Below are positions 1 through 9,890 of a stretch of 64,000 nucleotides of DNA, in pieces (within the stretch, counting starts at the first letter, position 1; each line of letters begins with the position of its first letter). The DNA comes from Arachis hypogaea. Taxonomy: Eukaryota > Streptophyta > Magnoliopsida > Fabales > Fabaceae. Where the stretch lies: positions 992,001-1,056,000 of the forward strand of contig NC_092040.1 of the NCBI RefSeq assembly GCF_003086295.3, written 5' to 3'. Position numbers and translations under genes: made by a program. The notes below the pieces were generated by a model that made no database searches, had not been told where the DNA came from, and saw only the letters and a program-made list of their open reading frames with translations.

Positions 1-731
1 TTAAATTTAAAATGTCATAGTTTTAACATTGAAAGTAGTATTTTGATACTTTATAGTAAAACATGGTTATAAAGTAACAAAAAGAATACCATGATGTGAA
101 GTATTAATTTTTTATTGGTTAAATCATGAAACGATACGAGTGTAATTAGGAAATAAATCCACTCAATTATTAAAAAAAATTAAAAGTATAAAGTGTAAAT
201 TTTAATCTATTTTTTTTCATATTTATTTTTATTCATAAAATAATAAAAAATTATATTTTATTTCTTCCATTATTAAAAAAATTAAAAAGATCTATTTCCG
301 TATAATCTATAGGAGAATGAAGCGGGAGGAATTGTTGAGGTGAGTATGGACTAAGTAAAAAGGATTCACGTGGTGAATGGGCCAGTTAGCACATGAGATG
401 TCGTGGTTGAGTTAGCATAGCTTGTGGCCCTAAACCACGCAACTTAACTTGGATTCATCTTTGGCCCCTCACTTTGCCGGATTTCACCCTCGATAGTAAC
501 AAATCACAATTCATCAATTTCCACGGGAGGGGTGCTTCTGTAATTTGATTTGCATCTATTCCGTACATTATATCATACATTTCGATAATAAATAATTCTA
601 TTCCAAATCAGATATCATATACATTTGTGTATAAATAAAAGAAAAATAAACATTTAAACGAAAAGAAGAATATTGACTTATTATTAGTGAAAAAATTGAA
701 TTCTAATTTTTTTCCTTTATTTATCTTTTAT
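1..731. other. AT-rich intergenic DNA
   Basis: I see no gene here. The stretch is AT-rich, with a somewhat GC-richer patch around 300-540. No splice-consistent coding segment or RNA gene was recognised. Confidence 0.5.
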
Positions 732-857
732 GGTAGAAATTTATACAAATTTATTTTTATATAAAATTAATAATTAAAAATTATTAAATAATAATTTAGT
801 TAATTATGTCAAATTATCTATCAAATTTAAATTATTAATTTCACATAAATACAATGG
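732..857 (-). repeat. Decayed copy of the Mutator-like MITE family
   Basis: The segment opens with GGTAGAAATTTA and contains TTAAATAATAATTTAGTTAATTATG-like sequence, also found in the decayed copy at 49795. Read in reverse it follows the better copies at 2034 and 37267, but most G and C positions have become A or T. The target duplication is no longer recognisable. Confidence 0.4.
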
Positions 858-1017
858 TATGTAAATTTAGTCTTTTTTATTTTATTTTTTTTTATTCAAA
901 CTTATGAATAAAAATTACTGCGAGAGTAAAACTCAATTTCAAATGTCTTTCAGTATTATTATAGAGTCATGCTAGAAATAGGCTATTGAGTTAAAAAATG
1001 AACATTACCTATACTAT

Positions 1018-1112
1018 CCAAAATAACCATGATTTTGGGGTTCACCAAGGATCGAACTCTATCTTTCGGATCTAGAATTCTGATATCATGTCATAATATC
1101 ACTCATCTTAAA
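1018..1112 (-). other. Initiator-tRNA-Met-complementary remnant, probably TE-derived
   Basis: On the minus strand this reads GATATCAGAATTCTAG, then GTTCGATCCTTGG. That resembles the complement of the initiator tRNA-Met 3' half, where retrotransposon primer sites usually begin TGGTATCAGAGC, extended into a B-box-like GTTCGATCC. It could be a decayed retroelement leader or a tRNA-related SINE piece. No flanking duplication or A tail was found. Confidence 0.25.
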
Positions 1113-2024
1113 AGTTTTAGCTGATGAAAAAAGATAACACTAATGGTTATATTTCTAATACTGAATCAGACATCTCTAAACCTCTATTGTACACATTTTA
1201 CAAATATTTTATTGACTCCCTTTACTTTCTGTTATGTTATTATTCGTTTTCCCATACACTAGATATATTCCTTAGAAGAGAAAGCTGTGGGTACAATCTT
1301 TGCTTTTCAACTAAAGGTGAAAGGTAACTTGGACAAGGTCTTTAATTAATTAATATGGTAACCCTTCCCAAAGAAAATGATTGCCAATTGCTTCCTCATG
1401 AGTACTTTATTACTTTCCCGATGAATCATGAACCCAATCTGGTCAATGCATATGGATATTGGGATCCACCAATAAGTACCTTAACTAATTTCTTAGCTTG
1501 AATATGATGAAAATTCAAATCATTAACTCGCAGTGAGAAATTAAGGGATTTGTTAGATGAGAGAGTCTATATGGCAAGGTACATACACATCTTTTTCAAA
1601 ATTTAATTCACGATGAAGACTAAATATTAGAATGATAAAGCTTTTAGACATTGGAGTTTTACTATTATCACTTAATTAATGATGATGGGGATGTATGGAT
1701 ATGAATATATGATACAATAATGTAGGTCAATGCCCAAGAAAAACTTCTTTTGTTAAAAAAAAAAAGCAACACTACTAATGATACTTAACAATAATGATTA
1801 TTAGTGAAGTAGCATAGCTAGCTGCTAATTTCTTTTTATATGATTAGCAATCAATTTATTGGATTTATCATTTCCAACTGAGTCCTATTGTACAAGGTTG
1901 AAAGGGAAACATCACTTTGAAGTTCAGCTCATCAAACCAAAGAATGTGTCAATTCAAAGAGCATTCAATAATGAGCCTGATCACTGAAATTAACAATACA
2001 TGCATGGTGCAAGTGTTTTATGAT
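1113..2024. other. Intergenic DNA without recognised features
   Basis: This is AT-rich sequence with a poly-A run near 1755. The open frame at 1124-1327 has no recognisable domain and its composition matches the surrounding noncoding DNA. Confidence 0.5.
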
Positions 2025-2033
2025 AAAATAAAA

Positions 2034-2175
2034 GTTAAAAACTCAGGTGTAGTCTACTTCACGTGAAATTGATAGTTGAGAGTCGTTAGATAAAAATTTT
2101 GTCAAATCAATCAAATCATCTAACAGCTCTCAACTATCAACTTCACTTGAAGTCGACTGTATATGAGTTTTTACC
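2034..2175. mobile_element. Mutator-like MITE, copy A, with exact 9-bp TSD
   Basis: The ends are imperfect inverted repeats: GTTAAAAACTCAGGTG on the left, and GGTAAAAACTCATATAC when the right end is read in reverse. The arms continue through TCTACTTCACGTGAAATTG and pair around a centre near 2100. The element is flanked by the direct repeat AAAATAAAA at 2025-2033 and 2176-2184. A 9-bp duplication is typical of Mutator-superfamily insertion. It has no coding capacity and is about 142 bp long. Confidence 0.75.
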
Positions 2176-2184
2176 AAAATAAAA

Positions 2185-3055
2185 AATTTCAAGTACCGCA
2201 ACCGCATTATTATTTAATTTTGAAATTGTTCTTTGTTTATATATCCTTTAGGAAAAATAGGGAGCGAGGACATAATTGTTCTGCTTTTACTCATCCAAAG
2301 AACAATTTGGTCAAAGAACCTACTAAAAAAACTCTACTATACTAAAAGAATAATAACCAAACTATATAGTTCAATTATTTGATCAGTAAGTCATCACATA
2401 CATTATTGTAACTTTAATGATTATTTTTTAATTATGTTATTTTGTTGCTGATGTGGCCTTGATTGTATATCTACCATGCATATATAATTCTCTTCACAAA
2501 GTATAATTGACTCAGATTCAATCAATTTCATTGTATACTAATTTTTTTGTTACATTTAAATTTGATTCTTTCCTTTCTTTCATGCTATTTAGAGCAAGGT
2601 TTCAATGGCTCCAATCGTTCCCATCACCACAAAAAATAGTAATCTCTCGTGACATTTAAAAAAAAAAACACAATGAGGATAACTGCACAATTTGACAACA
2701 ACTAACTCTATATCATCAATCATTAAAAAAAAAAAACAAATCACTTCATACCATTGAGTTTTTTTTTTAATATAAATCCAATGATAATAATGATTACTGT
2801 TGTTGAAATTTATGGTCAGATTTAATCCAACAGTAAAAATCCTGATGGAAAATATTTCCATAAGATTTTTTTTATCTTTACTGTTGAACTTTTTTCACAA
2901 TAAAACTGCTCGAAGTTTTAAAAGAATTTGTGACAGTTTTAAATTCTTATAATTTGCTACACGAAATTTAAAAAAAAATTACCCACAAAAAAACTAAGAC
3001 TACAATCCTATGCCAACACGAATTATGAGATAAAAAAACCACTCATCCACCGCCA
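2185..3055. other. AT-rich intergenic DNA
   Basis: No gene is supported. Several poly-A or poly-T runs (near 2660, 2725 and 2760) generate spurious open frames on both strands. Confidence 0.5.
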
Positions 3056-3065
3056 ATAACCAAAA

Positions 3066-3196
3066 GTAGAAATTCAGGATATGCGAAATTAATAGCCTGA
3101 GAGTCTGCAGATGATAATTTAGTCAAATTTATCAAATCATTTAACGATTCTTAACTATCAACTTCACTTAAAATTAATTACACTTGAATTTTTGCT
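3066..3196. mobile_element. Mutator-like MITE, copy B, with 10-bp TSD
   Basis: This copy resembles the one at 2034. The left end is GTAGAAATTCAGG, and the right end read in reverse is GCAAAAATTCAAGTG. Inner arms contain CCTGAGAGTC and GATTCTTAACTATCAAC. The repeat ATAACCAAAA lies at 3056-3065 and again at 3197-3206. Length is about 131 bp. It is more diverged than copy A. Confidence 0.7.
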
Positions 3197-3206
3197 ATAA
3201 CCAAAA

Positions 3207-4885
3207 CAAACAACCCAAACAAAGCTAAACCTATCCTCTCAATTTGAATTTTTATAGTTGTTTTAAAATTAACCAAATATATACTTGAATCCAGAGCACC
3301 CATAATCCCAAAAACCTAGCAGAACCCAAGTACAATTTAAGCACAAAATCATGTTGCGTATTCAAAAGAAATAATCCTTTTTGTGTTCACAAACCTCAAA
3401 GAACGAACTCAGGTAGCAAAGGATTTTTTTTTTTAAATAAATAAAACAAATATTTTATTTATAATATGCGTAATTTCTAAACTATTTATCAAAATGTACC
3501 CTAAAACACATTCCGAATACGATGGATCCGTGACAAAAAAAGGTTTGATCCTAGGATAAGTAACCACAATATTTTCTTGAATTATGTGCATCTACTCTCC
3601 ATAATTATTTAGAAGTCGCAAATTCGAGACTTACTCCTAATTAAAACAATTATGCGCATACTTATCCTGAAATTAGAGTTTATTCATTATTATTATAGAT
3701 AATTTAAAATTGTATTTTATCATATATTTTTTAATTTATATTTTATTATAATTTATATATACTTATTTAATTATAACTACATCAATCGATTCTATCAATG
3801 ACCTATGAGTTAAACTAGATAATTCGATGACTCATGAATAATTTGACTGATTCGATTATGATATCTATGTCTCCTCCAATGGATGTTCACTCCTTCATGC
3901 ACGAGCCTTTAGAATTTTAAAACAGGCGCACATGAAGTGTTTGAGTCACGTGTTCATGTATAAACCATCACCATGATCAAGATATGCATCAGAGGCACTA
4001 ATTAGTTCATGGAAAGCGAAACTTGATATAGTCAAACTGAAATAATGCTCAAAGAAGCTAAGGGTGAAGTGACCTAACCAAATGATGAGCTTTTCGTATA
4101 CAAAAAAAAAAAAAATTATAAATGGTGCAAAGAGATATACAATTCAAAAAAATTTTCAACTATGTTTCAATAATTTTAACTGTAAATCTCAATTATAAAA
4201 TATTAATATTTAAATTAACAATTAGAATCACTAGAATACTGATATTCTTAAAATATCTAAAATTTTTGCTATAATTTATATTTTATGTCGTATAAAAGAT
4301 GAATAATCTGCATGCACTTTCTATCATTAAATCAAATATATATAAAATTCAGAAATTTTCTAATGATAAAATATTATGAGTAGTTCCTGGTATTTGGATA
4401 TATAGCAATCCCCACACACAGCACATACATGAAGCTGGGGTTTTGGGGGCATTATATGTATATGCATGTAGGTATGTTGGGTGTGGAATATGCATTTTTA
4501 TTTGGTTGTTTGGTAAAATTGGGGCATAAGCTATCTTATTCAAGACTCCAATATTTTCGCGTCGATATGCATTTGTAAGTATATCATGCCACAAACACTT
4601 TGTCAATGATCAAAGATTCGCTTCACTCACAAACTCTTTAGTTTCTCCTCCCTTTAATTTTCATTCAGGTCCCTTTACTCATTGCTATCTCTATACATAT
4701 TACATAATGCTGCATAATAATTATGTGCAGTTGCAACACCACATATTTGAATTTAGTGTTCCCTTGGGAACATTCCAGGGTACCACACTTTCTTATATAT
4801 CCGCACACATATTTATTTTAATATTGTGATAGTATATCAAGTTCGCCTTTTAATACGTTCTTTCAATAGCGGTAAAAATAATAAT
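3207..4885. other. AT-rich intergenic DNA
   Basis: No coding region is recognised. Open frames here (for example 4349-4606 on the minus strand) show no domain and read like translated noncoding DNA. The stretch ends at the left copy of the LINE target duplication, 4886-4902. Confidence 0.5.
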
Positions 4886-4902
4886 ATTCAAAAAAATAAT
4901 AT

Positions 4903-7061
4903 CTTTTTAAAGTAAAAAAGTTGAACATAATAAAGTGGGGTAAAAAAAAAATTCATAACGCTAAAAATAATAATTCCTAGTCATCTCTAATATTGTCGTC
5001 AACAATCATAAGATTTACCACCAATTCACTCATCCTAACTTGTAAAAGATCTATTAATAATGTCCACCACACTTGAATCTTGATTTTTGAAATTTTTATT
5101 ATTTTTTTTCTAGTCAAATTGTCTAGATGACCGTAAACAAAGCCAATTAACCACTGTTTTCGTTCCATCTTTCTCGTTGATATATCCTTCCAACTTTCAT
5201 AGTATTGTTTGATCGTACTTGAAATAGTTCATATCCTTCCAAGAACAAACAACCAAGCACATCATACCTGTCAAGTGAGCTCACAACCAATGAACAAGTG
5301 AAAAATAGTTTTAACAGACTTATAACATAAAACACACATGTTATCATTCTGGCCAATAACACCTAATTTACACAGTCCTTTTCTTGTATTCACCCTACCA
5401 ACAAGTGCAAACCAAGTAAACAACTCAATCCTTGGTGAGACGAATCCTTTCCAAATAGTACTAGTGAAGCTATAGCTTGTGATATCCGTCAGAAGTACCT
5501 CTGCTTGCAACCCCTGCACAAAAGAGTTAGTGGAATAAACACTTTTTTTATCAAATTTTCAGACCACTCTATCCTCTCTTTCATTTGTCAATTTCACTGA
5601 TTGCATAACCACATGAAGCTGGTTTACTAGTTCCAGCTTCCATTGAAAAAACTTTCGTCGTCGCTAGAAATTCCAAATCCACTCTAACTCATCCCAAAAT
5701 CCATAATCCCCTATAACAAATCCTTGAAGATTTGAGATCGAAAAAATTCTTGAAAAAGTAACTTTCAGAACACCACAAGGTAACCAGCTATCCTCCCAAA
5801 AGCGGATTATCCTACCATTCCCTAGTTCCATAATCAAGTCTCTCATCATCTTTTCTCTCACTTATGACTCCCTGATTTGTAGTTGACAATATCCTTTCAA
5901 AGATCCCCTCTTGTAGGTATAGGCTAATCACAAATCATCTCAGAAGGATTCATTTTATTACAGCATATAATTTTCTTTCAAAGTGGATAATCCTCTTTCG
6001 AAAACCTCCACCACCACTTGAACAGGAGTGCTATATTCCGAATTACCACGTCACCAACTCTAAAACTTTCTGCCTTTTTAGGGGCCTTTATAACTTTTCA
6101 TTTTCACTAGAGGCATCCTGTCCCTCCCATCCTCCTTACTCCACAAAAATCATCTCTGTAAGGATATTATTTTTTCTGCTACTGCCTGTGACATTTTGTA
6201 CAAGCTGAGATAGTAAATAGACAAGCTATTAAGAATAGATCTAATGAGGACCAGCTTACCCGCTTTATTCAGAGATTTTGTTTTTCAAAGACTTAGCTTT
6301 TCTTCTACCATGTCAATCACTGTTTTCATGTCTTGACCAACCTCAAATTTGCCCCTAGAAAATGCCAAGATATATGACAGGTAAATACGCCTCTTTACAC
6401 CTCAACAGTTGATACATCTGTCATGTCCAACTCTTCTCACAATTAATTGGAATCAAGTTGAACTTGTCAAAATTAATACTAAGCCCTGCTATCATCTCAA
6501 AGCAACGCAGCAACCACTTATAGTTTCTGATCGTCTCTTCTTTAGAAGGGCAAAATAGTATAATATCATCTACAAACTGCAAATGTGACAACTAAATGTT
6601 ATCTCTTCCAACTAACAACGGAGTAATGCATCCATTCCGCACTGCCTCTCTAAGTAGAACATCCACAACAAACACAAATAGAAAGGGAGAAAGATGATCC
6701 CCTTGTCGTAGACTCCTTTTCTTTTTTAAGGGTCTAGAGGGAGAGCCATTTATTAGGATCGACATAGATGCAGAACACACACACTTTTTTATCCACTCTC
6801 TCCATCTACGGCCAAACCCCATCTTCTTCAAAACAATATCCACAAAATTTTACTTGACTCGATCATAAGCTTTTTGAAAGTCTAGTTTAATAATTGTTGA
6901 GCTCTTTCTCCTCAACTTCAGCCACCGACCAGTTTCACATGCAATCAAAACTCTATTATGTATCTTTCTATCATGCACAAAAGTACTCTATATTTCTCCT
7001 ACCAACCTTGACATTATCTTCCGCATCCTTCGAACTAGAATATTTGATATAACCTTCAGAA
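4903..7061 (-). mobile_element. 5'-truncated LINE (L1-like non-LTR retrotransposon), dead
   Basis: Minus-strand frames, broken by many stops and frameshifts, follow the order of a plant LINE ORF2. Near 6840-7050 is the mid reverse transcriptase with KAYDRVK-type sequence. At 6592-6843 comes SLRQGDHLSPFLFVFVVDVL. Near 6550-6590 lies a FVDD box, the catalytic motif in LINE form. At 5664-5861 is GNGRIIRFWEDSWL, then at 5271-5519 a zinc-binding reverse-transcriptase C-terminal region with FTWFALVGRVNTRKGL and CVLCYKSVKTIFHLF. The endonuclease and N-terminal RT are absent, as expected from 5' truncation during target-primed reverse transcription. The 17-bp repeat ATTCAAAAAAATAATAT flanks the element exactly (4886-4902 and 7062-7078). 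Confidence 0.85.
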
Positions 7062-7078
7062 ATTCAAAAAAATAATAT

Positions 7079-8850
7079 TATATAATTAATAAAATTTAAC
7101 ATTTTTTATTAACATTCATTTAATTTTGTATTTTAAATCTTAAATTTTAATAATATAAAAATAATATGTTAGTCTAAAATATTGATCAAAATTAATAAAA
7201 AATATTCACTTCCTAATATTTCTATTATTCTGAACGGCTAAAAAAAGGAATATAGCGGATAAATTAATTAAAGAAAAAGGGAACAAAAAAACTAGTGTGC
7301 GTGACATTCTGTCCAATTTTAATTTATGTTTGTTCGTGTGGGAAAAAAAAAATAATAATCATTATTAGGATTAGAAGAAACTTCTGTTATTGCACCGAAA
7401 GTGATGAAAACGAGTTTCCTTTTCATGAAGTTGCTTTCTTGCGTATTTATTTTTTCGCAGCCGTATCGCTTTCTTGTCTAATAATAATCTCTTGCTAGCA
7501 ACTTAAAAGCTGGAGCTTTTAAATAAAATATATTAAAATTATATCATTATTAAATAACTATGACTGCTTTCATCCTTTTTTTTTAATGTAAATAGAATGA
7601 AAATTGATCTTTTGATAATTAACTCTTATATATATATATATATATTCCATATAATCCTATACTCTGATCTCCACTCCCACAATCATGTTCCTCTTTGCTA
7701 AAATATCTCAAGCTATATACCCCCGGACAATAATGGCCAAAAAAATTTTGGATTATTCAAGTAGTTTTGGTTGCTTAATTATTAGAAAAACACTAGAGAT
7801 TACGTATAGAGAAAAGAAGCACTTGATCTGTCAAATGTCAATTATCCATTAAAATGTTCTTTTTGTATAATTTACTCACTCAATATTTTATATATATAGT
7901 TGCGTGTATTAGTTCTTCTTTTCCCTTTTTAGAGAAAAAAAATATTAGGAACTAACAATTTTAATAAAAAATAAAAATGTTACTATTAATTTAAATATAA
8001 AAAATAGTAAACCCGGTTTCAGCAAACTAACCCACCAAAAAAGAAACCGGGTTTATTTATTTGGAGTAGAAAAAGAAAAGTACAAAATGAATCCAATCTA
8101 ATAATGTAGTAATTAAATGAATGAATTTGTTAGAAAATCTTCAACTCACCCAACTCATAAATTCGAATCTAATGTATCACAACAAATAATTAATAACCCC
8201 TTAATTAGAATAACAATGAGCCCTGAGCAAAACTATAATTAACCTAGGATTTAATAGGGATATGGATAGATTTCGTAATACCCCAAATCTGTATAATTTT
8301 GAAACAAGGAAATCAATCAACTAATCAATTACATGAAAAAGTCGTATTATATTAGCTCAAGACTAAAAGCATAAGAGCACATAACACAAGAAGAAAAAGA
8401 AGTCGTGAAGTATCTTTTGGATCAGATTCCACGTGCTGATCTTCCAACTAATTGTATAAAATACTGTCGCCGTTGTGTTTCAAAAATGGTTGTAAATCAA
8501 CTTGAGGATTCGCTAGTCTCAAGCCACATCAAAGAAAATTGCAACCACGTGGGTAAGGTTAAAATATATTTTTCAGCTAATATTTTAGTATATACGTAAT
8601 ATTTTTGCTTAATATTATATATATTAAAAATGACTTATATTAATTAATTATTTATATAAAATATATATTAAAATATAAAAATATATAAAATGATATATAC
8701 AAATATATAATAACTTATTTGATAATTAATATTTTTGTGTAGTTAATATTTTTTTTATTTTTTTCTCTGGTGGTTTTAGTTTAGCCTTCAGATTCAAGAG
8801 ACTGATTCATAAAGTATATCAAAATGATTCTGCTTTCACACGGAAAGTGA
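7079..8850. other. AT-rich intergenic DNA
   Basis: No gene is supported. A (TA)n tract lies near 7628-7647. A short open frame at 8405-8599 has a less AT-rich start and encodes a Cys-containing peptide of about 64 residues that I do not recognise. It has no start context or neighbouring exon I can defend. Confidence 0.45.
8600..8760. repeat. Dispersed AT-rich MITE-like repeat, copy 1
   Basis: The segment contains TATATAAAATATATATTAAA followed by imperfect repetition of the same motif. Closely similar stretches occur near 11150, 36170, 36340, 44177, 49555 and 56530. The copy near 44177 is clearest and has inverted ends. This copy is low-complexity and its edges are approximate. Confidence 0.35.
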
Positions 8851-8896
8851 ATAGAATGTCGTATTGGTGTGTGATAGAATGTCGTATTGGTATGTG
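8851..8896 (+). repeat. Two-copy 23-bp tandem duplication
   Basis: The 23-bp unit starting ATAGAATGTCGTATTGGT occurs at 8851-8873 and again directly at 8874-8896 with one difference. It has no evident function and is probably a local slippage duplication. Confidence 0.8.
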
Positions 8897-9277
8897 TGGA
8901 TATGGAAATGTTATGTAACTGCACGCATCTTATGAGGAGAAAGGTTTTTACATTGTTCTATATATTGGGCAAATTATCATTGTTAGGGACCGTACCAAAG
9001 AACTTACAAAGTTTTGAATAATGTCATAAGTTGAATGACTAACCAAAAAAGAAAGGAAAATTATATGGAACAAGAGGTTACCAGTAAAAAATAAAATAAA
9101 ATCACATTAATTTATATTAATAATTAATTAATTTTAAATTTTTTAAATTCAAAATTTTAAAAATTTAAAATTGATTAGGTAAACCTAATTAAAACCTATA
9201 AAAAAAATTTTATTATCTCTCACATTAACCTACCTACTTCCAACAATCACACACACAGATCTCTCTCTCTTATCGTT

Positions 9278-9394
9278 AGGTCCTCCGCCGCATCCACTCC
9301 GACGCCCATTACCGACACCCGCCGCAAGATCGGTGTAGCCGTCGACCTCCCCGATGAGAGCGCCCACGCCGTCTGTTGGGCGGTCCACCACTAA
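9278..9394 (+). pseudogene. Universal stress protein, N-terminal gene fragment
   Basis: In one frame this reads a Ser/Thr/Pro-rich leader, then TDTRRKIGVAVDLPDESAHA and CWAVHH, then a stop at 9392. That matches the first beta strand and nucleotide-binding region of plant universal stress proteins (USP/UspA fold), whose start commonly resembles RKIGVAVDLSDES. A CT-rich leader like a 5' UTR precedes it, but the expected start codon is missing. Only about 38 codons remain, so it cannot make a folded USP. It lies 51 bases upstream of a receptor-kinase fragment on the same strand, which is not the normal context for a USP gene. A captured or duplicated fragment is the likely explanation. Confidence 0.65.
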
Positions 9395-9445
9395 ATGTGG
9401 CATAATAAGAATTTGTCCACACTTTTCTTTGATCTTATGATGCAG

Positions 9446-9824
9446 GAATCCTGGGTCCATTTCTCATCGTTGGTTCATTGATTGCATTATTTTATCTTCT
9501 CAAAAAACCAGCAACAAAGCCAGAAATATTTGACACAGAACAGGCCTATTACAACAGCATTTCGTTCCGAAAACCGAATCAAACTCGCCTGTTCAGCTAC
9601 AATGATCTAGACAAAGCCACCAAAAGTTTTGAAGAAGGACAGAAGCTTATGAGTGGATCGGAGCAGCTGGGTCAATTTTCTCCAGAGTTCTGGGCGATGG
9701 ATCCCACATAGCAGTTCAAAAGCTAAAATGTGAGAATGAGAAGGACATAATCCAAGTTGTATCACAAATTGAGATTCTATCAAACATTGTGCATAGGAAC
9801 ATGGCTTGTGTTCTTGGATATTAG
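9446..9824 (+). pseudogene. Receptor-like kinase fragment (TM, juxtamembrane, kinase N-lobe), frameshifted
   Basis: The segment opens after a splice-acceptor-like TGATGCAG and reads GILGPFLIVGSLIALFYLLK, a transmembrane helix followed by basic residues. A juxtamembrane region and LFSYNDLDKATKSFEEGQKL follow; this is the segment that precedes the kinase domain in many plant receptor-like kinases. Near 9655 the frame shifts. The new frame gives VLGDGSHIAVQKLKCENE and SQIEILSNIVHRNMACVLGY, the beta2-beta3 Lys strand and alphaC region of the kinase N-lobe, then stops at 9822-9824. The ectodomain and the kinase C-lobe (HRD, DFG) are missing. The intron boundary indicates a DNA-level copy, not a retroposed cDNA. 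The exact kinase subfamily is not certain. Confidence 0.65.
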
Positions 9825-9854
9825 GTGACGTTTTGATGATTAAAAAGACTGCAA

Positions 9855-9890
9855 ACTATACATTTGATCTTAGCCATAAGGAGTCTTTGA
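9855..9890 (-). pseudogene. U2 snRNA 5'-end-like fragment
   Basis: On the minus strand the sequence reads CCTTATGGCTAAGATCAAAT followed by GTATAGT. The 5' region of plant U2 snRNA reads CCTTTTGGCTAAGATCAAGT then GTAGTAT, so GGCTAAGATCAA matches exactly and the neighbours match with few changes. The rest of U2 (Sm site, 3' stem-loops) is absent, and there is no upstream USE or TATA promoter in view. It would be a pseudogene scrap. The match is from memory of the conserved snRNA and short enough that chance cannot be fully excluded. Confidence 0.4.

Noticed and set aside
8405..8599. 64-codon peptide with paired Cys
   Set aside because: No homology is recognised, there is no upstream exon or promoter, and the last third reads into A/T-rich noncoding DNA.
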